Below are positions 19,404 through 28,860 of a stretch of DNA of 64,000 bases, in pieces (positions within the stretch are counted from its first letter, which is position 1; each line of letters opens with the position of its first letter). The notes beneath the pieces were generated by a model. The model saw nothing but the letters and a program-made list of their open reading frames with translations, ran no database searches and had not been told where the DNA came from. The position numbers were made by a program, and so were the translations under genes. The DNA is from Methylophaga sp. OBS1 (GTDB lineage: Bacteria; Pseudomonadota; Gammaproteobacteria; Nitrosococcales; Methylophagaceae). The DNA is taken from positions 569,417 through 633,416 of the forward strand of contig NZ_JAPDMS010000001.1 of NCBI RefSeq assembly GCF_026319365.1, in the 5' to 3' direction.

Positions 19404-21518
19404 ATGCTCAACCTGAAAAATCACCCTGAGATTCTGGAAGAAATATTCAAACGCTCCCAGGAAGGGATTATCGTGACCGATGAAAAGGTCAACATGATTG
19501 CCTGTAATGACGCTTTTTGCCGAATCACCGGGTACAGTCGGAGTGAACTTCTGGGTAACAACCCGAGTATGCTCAGTTCAGGTAAGCATGATACCGATTT
19601 CTATGGGCGGATGTGGCAAACAATCCGAGAACAAGGCTGGTGGCAGGGAGAGGTTTGGAATCGTAATAAACACGGCGAGTTTTATGCAGAACTTCTGACA
19701 GTCAATCGTTTAAAACTCAGTGACGATCAGCCACCGATTTACATTGGAATGATGTCTGACATCACCAAAATGAAAGAGCATCATGCCACCCTGGAAAAAC
19801 TCGCTCACTATGACTCCTTGACTAAGCTGCCCAATCGTAATCTGCTGGAAGACCGGTTTGATCGTGCTGTAGCCAAAAGTGATCGGATGCAGGAAATGCT
19901 GGCTGTGTGTTTTCTGGACCTGGATGATTTTAAACCCGTGAATGACACCTATGGTCATTACGTGGGCGATTTGTTGCTGATTGAATTAACACACCGGATA
20001 GAAAAAACCATACGCGAGCAGGATACTGCTTCACGCTATGGTGGCGATGAGTTTGTACTTTTACTTGGAGAGCTTCACAACCGGCAGGACTGCGAAAACC
20101 TGTTGCATAAAATTCTCAATGTATTGAGCCAGCCCTATGAAATTGAGGGCAATATTATCAATATCGGTGTTTCTATTGGTTATACTTTGTATCCCTTTGA
20201 TCGTGGCTCACTCGAGTCCTTGATTGATCACGCCGATCAGACACTTTACAGAGTCAAGAACAGTGGTAAAAACAGCATCTCTATGTATGGCGATGCCAAT
20301 CTGGTCAATCAAAATTCGCGACATAGCTTTAATCAACCTGAGGTACTCACAGCGATACATGAAGGTCAGTTAAGACTTCATTTTCAGCCCAAATTAAACA
20401 TTGCCAACGGTGAATTGATCGGTTTTGAAGCACTGGTTCGTTGGCAGCACCCGGAAAAAGGGTTGTTAATGCCGCTGGAATTTCTTCCCTCGATCAATGA
20501 GTCAGAAGTTGAGATCAGTCTGGGCTTGTGGGTCATACATGAAGCGCTGACAGAGCTTCAAAGATGGCATGAGCATGGAATGAAAGTCACCGTCAGTGTC
20601 AATCTTTCTGCTTATCAACTTGCCCGCGGCAATTTTGTTGAAGCGTTGAGAAAGATTTGTCATGACTTTCCGGAATTGGATCTGAGTTATTTCCAAATAG
20701 AGATTCTTGAGAGCCATGCACTCGATGAGCTGTCTACAATCAAAAACGTCATACATGCCTGTAAAGAACAGCTCAATATCACAACAGCCCTGGATGACTT
20801 TGGTACAGGTTATTCCTCCCTGAGTCATATTCGAACGCTACCGATCAGCTCAGTAAAAATCGACCAGTCATTTGTTCGGAATATGCTCAATGACCCTAAT
20901 GATTTCAAAATTGTCGAAAGCGTAATTTCTCTGGCGACTTCCTTCGATATTGATGTAATAGCCGAAGGCGTCGAATCTCTTAAGCATGGTCAGATCTTAC
21001 TTTGCATGGGCTGTAAAATGGTGCAGGGTTATGCCATTTCCAGACCGATACCCGCTGATGAAGTACTGACCTGGTCTTGCGATTTCGTCGCCCCTGCTCT
21101 TTTGCTGGAAGAATATCGCAGCATCAGTTGTTTGAGAGTTTCCCAGCTTCGCTTATTTGCTCATTTTCTTGATGTTGAGGTGGAACACGCAAAACGTCGT
21201 ATCCTGCCTTCGGATCCGCTGCGTCGGGCAGTTCGCCCCGATACTATTTTCAGCGAGAACAGCCACTGCCGCTTCTGGCTGAAAAAAGCGTTTCATGTAC
21301 ATTTCATAGAACATACTTTTCTGCACTATCTTGACCAGGAATACAGCCGACTTTCCTATCTGATCAGCAATTGTCTGACACTGCTGAAATGTGGTGATGA
21401 AAAAGATGCCGCTGATGACTTTCAGATAGCGGAAACCCAGTACCGCAAGTTACTTGATGTCATCGCTAAAAAGCTGGAACGCCTGAATCAGGATGCTGCA
21501 GTGAACACGGTGCATTGA
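19404..21518 (+). CDS. PAS-GGDEF-EAL cyclic-di-GMP enzyme with helical C-terminal domain
   Basis: 704 residues. An N-terminal PAS domain (FKRSQEGIIVTDEKVNMIACN) is followed by a GGDEF domain with intact RYGGDEF near residue 212 and an EAL domain with GFEALVRWQHPEKG near 341, DDFGTGYSSL, KIDQSFVRN and AEGVES. Both halves keep key residues, so it could make and break cyclic-di-GMP, or use the GGDEF half as a GTP sensor. The last 130 residues are helical with scattered His and Cys (EVEHAKRR, SHCRFWLKKAFHVHF) and loosely recall a CZB zinc domain, but its CxxGxW core is not matched. It follows the Aer-like gene by 22 bases. Confidence 0.92.
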   Translation: MLNLKNHPEILEEIFKRSQEGIIVTDEKVNMIACNDAFCRITGYSRSELLGNNPSMLSSGKHDTDFYGRMWQTIREQGWWQGEVWNRNKHGEFYAELLTVNRLKLSDDQPPIYIGMMSDITKMKEHHATLEKLAHYDSLTKLPNRNLLEDRFDRAVAKSDRMQEMLAVCFLDLDDFKPVNDTYGHYVGDLLLIELTHRIEKTIREQDTASRYGGDEFVLLLGELHNRQDCENLLHKILNVLSQPYEIEGNIINIGVSIGYTLYPFDRGSLESLIDHADQTLYRVKNSGKNSISMYGDANLVNQNSRHSFNQPEVLTAIHEGQLRLHFQPKLNIANGELIGFEALVRWQHPEKGLLMPLEFLPSINESEVEISLGLWVIHEALTELQRWHEHGMKVTVSVNLSAYQLARGNFVEALRKICHDFPELDLSYFQIEILESHALDELSTIKNVIHACKEQLNITTALDDFGTGYSSLSHIRTLPISSVKIDQSFVRNMLNDPNDFKIVESVISLATSFDIDVIAEGVESLKHGQILLCMGCKMVQGYAISRPIPADEVLTWSCDFVAPALLLEEYRSISCLRVSQLRLFAHFLDVEVEHAKRRILPSDPLRRAVRPDTIFSENSHCRFWLKKAFHVHFIEHTFLHYLDQEYSRLSYLISNCLTLLKCGDEKDAADDFQIAETQYRKLLDVIAKKLERLNQDAAVNTVH

Positions 21519-21526
21519 GACATCAA

Positions 21527-21552
21527 CAGTCAGCCTGTATTGGCTGACTGTC
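21527..21552. terminator. Hairpin between convergent genes
   Basis: ACAGTCAGCC and GGCTGACTGT form a perfect ten-base stem with a TGTATT loop, between the stop of the GGDEF-EAL gene and the stop of the leftward Fae-like gene. No U-tract follows on either side, so its role as terminator is likely but not certain. Confidence 0.55.
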
Positions 21553-21564
21553 GATAGCCTAAGC

Positions 21565-22116
21565 CTACCAGAGTGACTCACCCGTCTCCGGGTTATACAT
21601 TTCGTGATGTATGGTGTTGCGGTTTTCAATCAACGCATCAATGCTCGGTGATCCCGTCATGGCACGTTGAATCGCCAGTTTCATCGCCTCGTAATTAGTC
21701 CGATAAAGGTCTTTACGATCGACATCAGGATTCGCCGCCGCTTCCGGCGAAATCCAGATCATGGCAATGATGCAGAGTTCTTCTGCCTGTTCTTTCGGGA
21801 TTACGCCTTCAATCACACTGTCCAGGACAGCATCAGCCACTGCAGATTGGACAACGCCGCCAAACAGGGCGACATAAGCACCGGATTTAATCGTGACTTT
21901 GGGCACAATCATAGTGGCCGGTTTGACCTGTTGATTGGTGGCACGGATGGCAAACATTCGGGTATGCCCCTCTGTTTGTCCCATCAGGTTGGCAAAGGCC
22001 ATACCTGCCGGACCTTTAACACTACCAATCAAAATCTCGGGCATCGCATCGGTACCCTGATCATCACTTGCGAACACGGTGGCCTCACCGGTTCTAAACC
22101 AGACTGGTTCTGACAT
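21565..22116 (-). CDS. Formaldehyde-activating enzyme (Fae) family paralogue lacking the catalytic His
   Basis: 183 residues. Fae joins formaldehyde to tetrahydromethanopterin in methylotrophs. Family blocks are clear: ILIGSVKGPAGMAFANLM, QVKPATMIVPKVTI, LFGGVVQSAVADAV, EGVIPKEQAEELCI, ISPEA and NYEAMKLAIQRAM. In true Fae the catalytic His sits in the segment VAHIDLIIG; here the matching stretch reads DAMPEILIG, with Met25 in the His position. It also has a C-terminal tail of about 20 residues. It is therefore probably a Fae-like paralogue (Fae2/Fae3 group), perhaps not an enzyme of formaldehyde capture. I start at ATG 22116, preceded by TGGAG. Confidence 0.85.
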   Translation of the reverse strand: MSEPVWFRTGEATVFASDDQGTDAMPEILIGSVKGPAGMAFANLMGQTEGHTRMFAIRATNQQVKPATMIVPKVTIKSGAYVALFGGVVQSAVADAVLDSVIEGVIPKEQAEELCIIAMIWISPEAAANPDVDRKDLYRTNYEAMKLAIQRAMTGSPSIDALIENRNTIHHEMYNPETGESLW

Positions 22117-22252
22117 TATTTCACTCCAGAAAATAGAAAAAGCGCGCAATTTTATGCCTGTTTTCAGATGACTCACAAGCATTAATTGATCATGCGTGAA
22201 ATCGCTAGAAAACGGTATTACCCAAAAGGCTTATTGGCTGAGAATCTGGAAT

Positions 22253-22282
22253 AAAAAAAGCCGGCTTGTGCCGGCTTTTTTC
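22253..22282 (-). terminator. Bidirectional Rho-independent terminator after glycine-zipper lipoprotein
   Basis: AAAGCCGGC and GCCGGCTTT around TTGT, with an A-run on the left and a T-run on the right. Read leftwards it ends the gene at 22297-22746. Confidence 0.9.
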
Positions 22283-22296
22283 AGTGTTTAATGTGT

Positions 22297-22746
22297 TTAT
22301 TGATTGACCCACTCACCACTGGCGTTCCGACAAGCGGTGCCCGTCACCACCTCCTTGCGTCCATCCATGTAAACATCCATCTCGTATTCACGACAGGGCT
22401 GACCACCTGAATTGTAGGTCCGGGTCGGCGTGAAGTCGTAAGCATTTCCGGTATCAGGGTTCTGCCAGGTGTTGGTTCTACCCGTGGGGTAAGTCTCCAG
22501 GGTACTGGCTGCGCGGCGACGATCCAGTTCATCCATGTCGGCACCGATTTTGCCACCGATAATGGCACCAAGCAGTGTCCCACCGATGATAGCCGCTGTC
22601 TTGCCGGAACCGCCGCCGACATTAGAAGCCAATACGCCGCCAACAGCACCACCAACACCGGTGCCGACGGTTTGTTTATCAACGCTGCAACCTGCTACAA
22701 AGAGGGGCAGACTGAATGCGACCATTAGAATTAATCTGGATTTCAT
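22297..22746 (-). CDS. Glycine-zipper outer-membrane lipoprotein
   Basis: 149 residues. The signal peptide ends in a lipobox, VAGC, near residue 20. Residues 27-70 are a glycine zipper rich in GxxxG (GTGVGGAVGGVLASNVGGGS then GGTLLGAIIGGKIGAD), as in the 17 kDa surface antigen family. The C-terminal half (TWQNPDTGNAYDFTPTRTY ... CREYEMDVYMDGR ... GTACR) is the conserved beta region of this family, with two Cys able to form a disulfide. It probably stabilises the outer membrane. It is monocistronic with its own terminator. Confidence 0.85.
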   Translation of the reverse strand: MKSRLILMVAFSLPLFVAGCSVDKQTVGTGVGGAVGGVLASNVGGGSGKTAAIIGGTLLGAIIGGKIGADMDELDRRRAASTLETYPTGRTNTWQNPDTGNAYDFTPTRTYNSGGQPCREYEMDVYMDGRKEVVTGTACRNASGEWVNQ

Positions 22747-22941
22747 AGCTTCTCCTTTTTGAAATCAGCCATAATTTGACTCATCCTAGACAACTCAGGT
22801 TCAAGCTTGCACTGTTAAATTTGTTTTAATGCCTAATAGTTCACAGCTAGCTGGATCAAGATTGTTTCAGCAGGCTTATTTTTCACATTATTTTCGCTAC
22901 TGGCCACCTAATATGACCATCTTTAGCTCTGGGAAAAAATA

Positions 22942-23085
22942 ATGACAGAAACAAAATCAAAGCCTGCTGCAACGGGCTCTGCCACTCGTCTGCCTTGTCG
23001 GGGATGCACCAGAGATTGCAAACTGTATCCTGTCTGCAATGGCACGCCATGGCGCCTGTCGGACTCAAAATCACCACTTCATTAA
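22942..23085 (+). CDS. Small four-cysteine protein, undescribed
   Basis: 47 residues. The frame runs ATG 22942 to TAA 23083-23085. A polar, low-complexity start (MTETKSKPAATGSATR) leads to LPCRGCTRDCKLYPVCNG and then TPWRL. The four Cys (19, 22, 26, 32) are spaced C-x2-C-x3-C-x5-C, suitable for a zinc or iron-sulfur site. A GGGAAAA stretch lies just before the ATG but is not a strong ribosome site. The ordered Cys pattern and the PWR block make chance unlikely, yet there is no direct support that it is expressed. It lies between two leftward genes and is the only rightward frame there. Confidence 0.5.
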   Translation: MTETKSKPAATGSATRLPCRGCTRDCKLYPVCNGTPWRLSDSKSPLH

Positions 23086-23220
23086 CGCTGCTTAAGGGCA
23101 ACACGCCCGATAATACAGACAGTGTCTGAGGCAATAAACATAAAACGGTAGAGGCTGGGCTGTGAACGTTGAACTGCTGATCGTCGTCAAAAGCTTGTCA
23201 GCGCGGTGATTTGAAGAGAA

Positions 23221-24879
23221 TCAACCGCCTTTGACCAGCGACAGTTCCCCCAGCGCCTGGGCAAAAACCGTATTCCGGCCCGCGGCCTTGGCACGGTAGA
23301 GGTGCCTGTCTGTCCGTCTCAACAGATCAAGGCCCTTTTCATCATGTGCGTTAAGTTCTGCAACGCCAATACTAATCGTGTAGTTTAAAGCATGGTTTTC
23401 CCATTCCACGCTGTCATTGCGTACTTCAGACATCAGGCGTTCGGCAATGACACTTGCCTCATCGATAGTAGTCCCAGGCAATAACAGTGCGAACTCCTCA
23501 CCACCATATCGACAGACCACATCACCGTCACGGGTGACCTTTCGGCATAAAAACGATAAGGAACACAGCACCCGATCACCGGCCAAATGCCCGTATTTGT
23601 CATTGACACGTTTAAAGTGATCAACATCCAGCATTAACATGGACAAGGGTCTTTGTTCCTGACGTGCACGCAGATAACCAACATCCAGTTCCAGCGCCAA
23701 TCTGCGCCGGTTCACCAGGCCCGTCAGCGGGTCGGTCTCTGCCTGAATCCGAAGCTCGGACTCCCGATGTTCACTGTGGCGGACGGTTCTGGTCAAATGT
23801 AAACGAGTCCAGAACAACCAGATAAGTAAGGCAGCCAGTAAGCTGAAAGCCAGACTGATTGGCCAGAGCCAGTGATTGAGCTTGTTTGATGTCTCTGGTG
23901 AATAAATGAAGCGTTGAAAATCGATGGGATCAGCAATGCCAATTTCACGGTACAGATCGGCGATCCTTTGCCAGCGTTCCAGGTTGCTGTAACCCAGTTC
24001 AATCAGCTCTGGCTGAATATAGCTCCTTAATACTCGCGCCTCTTGCAACATAAATTCCAGATCATAGTCAGCATTTCGAACTGGATAAGTCTCCAGGATA
24101 TGCTTGGCAACCTGCTTCGGGTTTTGTAGAGCGTATGCCCAGCCACGTAACACGGCTTGCCTGAAACCAGCGACCAGCTCAGGCTGATTTCTCAGGGTTG
24201 ATTCATTGGTAAATAGCAGATCACCGTAAAGATCAATACCGTAGTCCATGGGGGATATGACACTGGGCTGGTAGCCTCGACGCTCAAGAATAAAAGGTTC
24301 ATCACTGGCGTAGCCGAAAATCAACTGACTTTCACCACTTTGTAAGCTGGCGAGGTTCCATTTTTCAGCATTGTTGTTAAGCCGGTTCATCTCTACGCCC
24401 GCGCGGGCAAGGGCAGTAATAATTTCAACATCTATCACCGAGGCAGATCTATCTGTCACCAATGGAAGTGAAACAGGGTTATTCCCGATGTCTTTGAGGC
24501 TGTTAATGCCATATTGCTCGAGTGTAATGAATACGGCAGGCGAACGCTGCATAATGGTGGCAAGCATCACCACGGGTAAGCCGTGAGCGTGATGAATCAG
24601 TAAATCACTGCGGGTAACGCCGAATTGAGCACGATGGAAAACCACTTCCTCGACCGGGTTGAGGCTGTCACCCTCTTTATTGACACCGGCGCGAATCTCA
24701 ACATCGATACCCGCCTCAGCAAAATACCCCTGTGATTTTGCCGCGTAGTATCCGGCAAACTGAAATTGGTGATACCAGGGAAGTTGTAATATAACCTTGT
24801 CGGCCAGTGCCTGACCGGTAATGGTCAAGGCAAGCAGAAGAAAGGCGAGTCTATGGATTGATCTCTGAGGTAGGCACAT
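23221..24879 (-). CDS. Membrane sensor diguanylate cyclase with NMT1/THI5-like periplasmic domain
   Basis: 552 residues. A signal or anchor ([16 protein letters not shown]) precedes a 290-residue binding-protein-like domain of the NMT1/THI5 type ([36 protein letters not shown]), the fold that binds thiamine-pyrimidine and taurine-like ligands in ABC importers. A membrane helix at about 333-355 leads to a GGDEF domain with RYGGEEF near residue 458 and intact [12 protein letters not shown]. It should turn binding of a small periplasmic ligand into cyclic-di-GMP synthesis. It is not next to an ABC transporter. The ligand is unknown; a pyrimidine precursor is only a guess from the fold. Confidence 0.88.
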   Translation of the reverse strand: MCLPQRSIHRLAFLLLALTITGQALADKVILQLPWYHQFQFAGYYAAKSQGYFAEAGIDVEIRAGVNKEGDSLNPVEEVVFHRAQFGVTRSDLLIHHAHGLPVVMLATIMQRSPAVFITLEQYGINSLKDIGNNPVSLPLVTDRSASVIDVEIITALARAGVEMNRLNNNAEKWNLASLQSGESQLIFGYASDEPFILERRGYQPSVISPMDYGIDLYGDLLFTNESTLRNQPELVAGFRQAVLRGWAYALQNPKQVAKHILETYPVRNADYDLEFMLQEARVLRSYIQPELIELGYSNLERWQRIADLYREIGIADPIDFQRFIYSPETSNKLNHWLWPISLAFSLLAALLIWLFWTRLHLTRTVRHSEHRESELRIQAETDPLTGLVNRRRLALELDVGYLRARQEQRPLSMLMLDVDHFKRVNDKYGHLAGDRVLCSLSFLCRKVTRDGDVVCRYGGEEFALLLPGTTIDEASVIAERLMSEVRNDSVEWENHALNYTISIGVAELNAHDEKGLDLLRRTDRHLYRAKAAGRNTVFAQALGELSLVKGG

Positions 24880-25155
24880 AACGATGAGGCTTCGTCATCC
24901 TGACCTATCAGCCCTTCACCACTCCATTTAAGCCAGCAATTGAGAGCCCCTCAATGATGCAGAAATGTACTCTCACCAATTACCCGTCCCACACTTTCCC
25001 TGGACAGATATGTCTATATCAATCACTGTGAAGTCTAGCAAATCCTCTGCACACGACTACCCCGTGAAATGAGGGGGGTGTCATTTAAATTACTGGCTGT
25101 TTCTGGAGGCCTTTTATTGTTTTTCCACTTGTTGCTGACCAAGCTGAGTCTATAT

Positions 25156-26235
25156 TCAGGCTGTGCTGATTGCCACTTTCAGCACACCATCACGCTGATG
25201 TGAGAACAAATCATACGCCTCAACGATCTGGTCGAGACTAAAACGATGGGTCACCATGGGCTCGAGGTTCAAGCGGCCGGATTGGATCACACGCATTAAC
25301 CGACGCATCCGTTCCTTACCACCTGGACACAAACTGGTAATAATTTTGTGATCACCCAGCCCAGCACTAAAAGCATTCAGCGGAATCGACAGATCAGTAG
25401 AATAAACGCCCAGGCTGGAGAGCGTGCCGCCAGGTTTAAGCACGCGCAAAGCCGCTTCGAAAGTATCCTGTATCCCCAAAGCCTCGATCGAAGCGTCTAC
25501 ACCACGCCCGCCGGTGAGTTTCAAAATTTCATCTACGACGTCGACTTTGCGAAAGTCCAGTGTGATATCAGCCCCCATCTTTTTGGCCATGTCCAGGCGT
25601 TCATCCACCCCGTCCACGGCGATAATCAGGCCGGCACCGCGAAGACGCGCCCCAGCTGTGGCACTCAGCCCTATCGGACCTTGAGCGAAAACTGCCACCA
25701 TATCGCCAATTTTAATATTGGCTGATTCGGCGCCGGCAAAACCGGTAGACATGATGTCCGGGCACATCAGCACCTGCTCATCGGTCAGTTCATCCGGGAC
25801 GGGGGCAAGGTTGGCCTGGGCATCCGGCACCAGCAAATACTCAGCCTGCGCCCCATCAATCGTGTTACCGAAACGCCAGCCTCCCATGGGCTTGTAACCA
25901 TGCGCATGGCTTCCACCATCCTGTGCCGGATGGCCATCCTGGCAGGCATAGGAATGAAAGCCCGGACAGATTGCACCGGCAATCACCCGCTGTCCTTCCC
26001 GGTAGCCGTTCACATTCTTACCCAGCTTTTCAATAATGCCCACGGGCTCGTGGCCTATCGTCAGCCCTGTTTCAACCGGGTATTCACCTTTGAGAATATG
26101 CACATCGGTTCCACAGATTGTGGTTGTGGTGACACGGATAAGCGCGTCATTGTCGCCAATAGCCGGCACGGGTTTGTCTTCAATCTCAATACGACCAGGC
26201 TCAACAAAAACCGCTGCTTTCATCATTTCAGCCAT
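25156..26235 (-). CDS. Zinc-dependent alcohol dehydrogenase family protein
   Basis: 359 residues of the medium-chain dehydrogenase family. The catalytic zinc ligands appear as Cys in TTTICGTDVHI and His-Glu in TIGHEPVG. The usual four-Cys structural zinc lobe is replaced by a loop with AICPGFHSYACQDGHPAQDGG. The cofactor domain has FAQGPIGLSATAGARLRGAG and the acidic residue in IAVDGVDER points to NAD or mixed use. It resembles secondary alcohol or threonine-type dehydrogenases, which oxidise alcohols or reduce ketones in the cytoplasm. GGGAGC precedes ATG 26235. It is monocistronic; the substrate is open. Confidence 0.85.
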   Translation of the reverse strand: MAEMMKAAVFVEPGRIEIEDKPVPAIGDNDALIRVTTTTICGTDVHILKGEYPVETGLTIGHEPVGIIEKLGKNVNGYREGQRVIAGAICPGFHSYACQDGHPAQDGGSHAHGYKPMGGWRFGNTIDGAQAEYLLVPDAQANLAPVPDELTDEQVLMCPDIMSTGFAGAESANIKIGDMVAVFAQGPIGLSATAGARLRGAGLIIAVDGVDERLDMAKKMGADITLDFRKVDVVDEILKLTGGRGVDASIEALGIQDTFEAALRVLKPGGTLSSLGVYSTDLSIPLNAFSAGLGDHKIITSLCPGGKERMRRLMRVIQSGRLNLEPMVTHRFSLDQIVEAYDLFSHQRDGVLKVAISTA

Positions 26236-26351
26236 AACAAGCTCCCGTAGTTATCTATAAAACTAAATTTAACAGGGGGTTATGAGTGCTTCAACATCGA
26301 TCAGCAATGAGACTGATCCAGATCAAATCTTGGCTGTGAAACACAAAATGT

Positions 26352-27047
26352 TTACTGTAAAGGTGCCAGCCAGGCTGCGCCACCCAGTCTTTCCTGTTGC
26401 TCCAGATTCCAGTGAGCACGTTCTAACAGGTGAGGCTGTGGCCGAGCAGGGTCGTAGTTGAGCGGACTGGGTAGCGTCGACGCCAGCAACGCAGACTGCA
26501 TCGGTGTCAGTTGGGCAGCTGATTTGGAGAAATGATAGCGACTCGCGGCTTCCAGACCGAAAACCCCAGGTCCCCACTCAGCAATATTGAGATAAACCTC
26601 CAGAATGCGCTGCTTACCCCAACTCATCTCTATCAACAACGTAAACCACACTTCCAGCCCTTTTCTCAACCAGCTGCGCCCGGTCCACAGATACATATTT
26701 TTAGCCACCTGCTGGCTAATCGTACTGGCACCGCGCAGTGCTTTTCCTTTTGATGCCGCTTTTAACGCCGTCAGAATCGCGTCGAAGTCAAACCCCTGAT
26801 GCTGGGGAAATCGCTGATCTTCTGATGCCACCACAGCCAGGGCGGCCCGTTTGGGGATTGCATCCCAATCGAGCCACTGCTGATGAAGATAGAAATTGCC
26901 CTCACTGCTCAACCAGCGGTCCGCCATCACCATCGTATAAGGCGGATTAAGCCAGCGAAACGGCAGCACCATCAACAGGCTGAGAGTCACCGCGGCCAGC
27001 ACGATCAACAACAAATAGCGAATAAGCAGTCGTTTAAAATTTTTCAC
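26352..27047 (-). CDS. mtgA: Monofunctional biosynthetic peptidoglycan transglycosylase
   Basis: 231 residues. One N-terminal membrane anchor (LLIRYLLLIVLAAVTLSLLM) and a GT51 glycosyltransferase domain with the catalytic Glu in AVVASEDQRFPQHQGFD, then GASTISQQVAKNMYLW and WFTLLIEMSWGKQRILEVYLN (split across motifs 3-5). This is the single-domain MtgA, without the transpeptidase half of class A PBPs. It polymerises lipid II into glycan strands at the outer face of the inner membrane. The start is GTG at 27047, with AGGA nine bases before it. Monocistronic. Confidence 0.95.
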   Translation of the reverse strand: MKNFKRLLIRYLLLIVLAAVTLSLLMVLPFRWLNPPYTMVMADRWLSSEGNFYLHQQWLDWDAIPKRAALAVVASEDQRFPQHQGFDFDAILTALKAASKGKALRGASTISQQVAKNMYLWTGRSWLRKGLEVWFTLLIEMSWGKQRILEVYLNIAEWGPGVFGLEAASRYHFSKSAAQLTPMQSALLASTLPSPLNYDPARPQPHLLERAHWNLEQQERLGGAAWLAPLQ

Positions 27048-27187
27048 ATCGAAATCCTAGCAGATGCTGTTCACGAGGTAACCAAATGCTGACACTGCTT
27101 GTGGCTTTGATACCAGTTTAGGTAGTATGAAGAGATTGTCAGTCAACGGCGGCTGCCGCGCTCATTAAAACCTGATTGGGATAGATT

Positions 27188-27511
27188 ATGAATAAATTTT
27201 TTCTTGCCGGCCTGATATTGCTCTTGGTCGGTTGTACTACGGCATCGCCTAAACAGTTTTATCGTCCGGCTAACTCAGAAGCGCAACTTGAAATCAGCGG
27301 CCGTTTCAATGAACTCACCTTTGAACACCAAGTGCTTGTTAATGGTGAAACAGTCATAAAGGGTGACCTGCCTTACGATTATGAGGCGACAAGCTTTTCG
27401 GGTATTTATCAAGGTCGTACAGTCAGCTCAGACTGTCAGTGGAAAAAGAAAATAGACCTTTCCTGTCTGGTCAGTATTGATGGAGAAAAAGCCGCCACAC
27501 TGACTTTCTAA
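27188..27511 (+). CDS. Small lipoprotein of unknown function
   Basis: 107 residues. The signal peptide MNKFFLAGLILLLVGC ends in a clear lipobox, with Cys16 as the lipid attachment site. The mature 90 residues are predicted beta (FYRPANSEAQLEISGRF, FEHQVLVNGETVIKG) with two further Cys (DCQWKKK and LSCLV) that may pair. The family is not recognised. The gene is alone and convergent with the HD-GYP gene, five bases apart. Confidence 0.75.
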   Translation: MNKFFLAGLILLLVGCTTASPKQFYRPANSEAQLEISGRFNELTFEHQVLVNGETVIKGDLPYDYEATSFSGIYQGRTVSSDCQWKKKIDLSCLVSIDGEKAATLTF

Positions 27512-27516
27512 TATTA

Positions 27517-28677
27517 TCACCGCCCCAGATTCATATCATCATCAGGTGAACGTTTTTCCTGCTCATCTGCCAGCAGGTTGACGATATGCTCAAATTGATC
27601 GCGTTCGTCAATGACGGCCTGTACACATTCCGGGTCAAGCTTTCCAGCCGCAGTCATTGATTGAAGCTCTATCAGTGCCTCATCAACAGACCAGGCCTTT
27701 TTATAGGGACGTCGACTGGTCAACGCATCAAAAATATCAGCCACGGTAGCGATTCTGGCTTCCAGCGGAATCTGCTCACCGTGGAGACCGTTTGGATACC
27801 CTGATCCATCCAGATATTCATGATGATATGCCACAATGTTCTGCATTACTTCGGTATCGCGCATGTCTACCAGATCATAGTCGGCCAGTAGCCGCCGCAG
27901 TAGTACCACGCCTTTGTTGACATGGGTTTTCATGATTGCACGCTCTTCCTCATTGTGCCGGCCGGGCTTACACAGAATACTGTCAGGCACACCGATCTTG
28001 CCGATATCATGCAAGGCAGCAAACATGAAAATATGTTCAATCCATTCATCACTAAGCTGATATTTCGGGGCAAGCTGTTGAGCGATTATATGAGCGTAAT
28101 GGGCCATTCGGTCGAGATGCAGACCGGTTTCGAAATCCCTCATATCAGTAAAATCGCGAGCTACCTGAGTCGTCGCCAATAATGACTGCACCATCGACAT
28201 TTCTGCGGCGATCGTCATATTGATGACTTGTACATGAAGCACCAGCTCACGCTGAGCGCTTTCACTGAAAACTTCCGGCTCTATCGCATCAAAGAAAATA
28301 AACCCGATAAAGCGTTGTCCATGCAGCATTGGCACAATAAAGGTAGATCGATAACCTTTCTCCCTGAGCCAGTCAGCATGGTTCGAGTCCAGCTTATCAA
28401 AGCTGTCAGCCTCATTGACGACACAATATTGGATTTTTTCTGCCAGCTCAGCCAGATGAGGGCAGTCAGACAGAAGCAGTTTTTGCGGCTCATCACGCGA
28501 CCCAGTGATGCAACTGGTCAGGAATGTTTTCAGCTCATCCGTTTTGCTGTCATAGAGCGCACAGCTCAAACGGGTGATCGCGGGTATTTTTTGCAATACA
28601 GCCTGGTGAAGAATTTCCAGCCGACCGTTTAAAGTATCCGGTTGGTTGGCCAGCATGGAGATAACTCTTGCATCCAT
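27517..28677 (-). CDS. GAF and HD-GYP cyclic-di-GMP phosphodiesterase
   Basis: 386 residues, cytoplasmic. Residues 15-160 form a GAF-like sensor domain (YRSTFIVPMLHGQRFIGFIFF). Residues 165-370 are an HD-GYP domain, with metal-binding HDIGK at 223-227, HHEYLDGSGYPNGL near 285-298, and the family GYP motif intact. Such enzymes hydrolyse cyclic-di-GMP to GMP or pGpG. I start at ATG 28677, preceded by a GGGAGG site; a longer frame adds 21 residues. It is the only dedicated phosphodiesterase in a window with several cyclases. Confidence 0.92.
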   Translation of the reverse strand: MDARVISMLANQPDTLNGRLEILHQAVLQKIPAITRLSCALYDSKTDELKTFLTSCITGSRDEPQKLLLSDCPHLAELAEKIQYCVVNEADSFDKLDSNHADWLREKGYRSTFIVPMLHGQRFIGFIFFDAIEPEVFSESAQRELVLHVQVINMTIAAEMSMVQSLLATTQVARDFTDMRDFETGLHLDRMAHYAHIIAQQLAPKYQLSDEWIEHIFMFAALHDIGKIGVPDSILCKPGRHNEEERAIMKTHVNKGVVLLRRLLADYDLVDMRDTEVMQNIVAYHHEYLDGSGYPNGLHGEQIPLEARIATVADIFDALTSRRPYKKAWSVDEALIELQSMTAAGKLDPECVQAVIDERDQFEHIVNLLADEQEKRSPDDDMNLGR

Positions 28678-28860
28678 TTCAACCTCCCACTCCTGTGTAT
28701 GGTTCGATATTACGCCTGGACGGGGCGACTTTAAAGTCATTTCGACCCGGCTTTTAAATTCACCTTAAACAAACAAGTTCTGCTACTATTCGCCGGCCGC
28801 ATTCTCTGCGGATTTAGTCAGCCCTGCTATGCAGGGAGTTTCTTTATACAGGGATCATCA

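Noticed and set aside
24880..25155. A thiamine riboswitch upstream of the THI5-like receptor
   Set aside because: I looked for the conserved TPP elements (CTGAGA and ACCTGAT-type segments) on the minus strand and did not find them.
28822..28847. A terminator ahead of the cupin gene
   Set aside because: CCCTGC-TAT-GCAGGG is a hairpin, but the tail is only T-rich, and it lies in the gene's own leader; I mention it in the cupin entry and do not call it a terminator.
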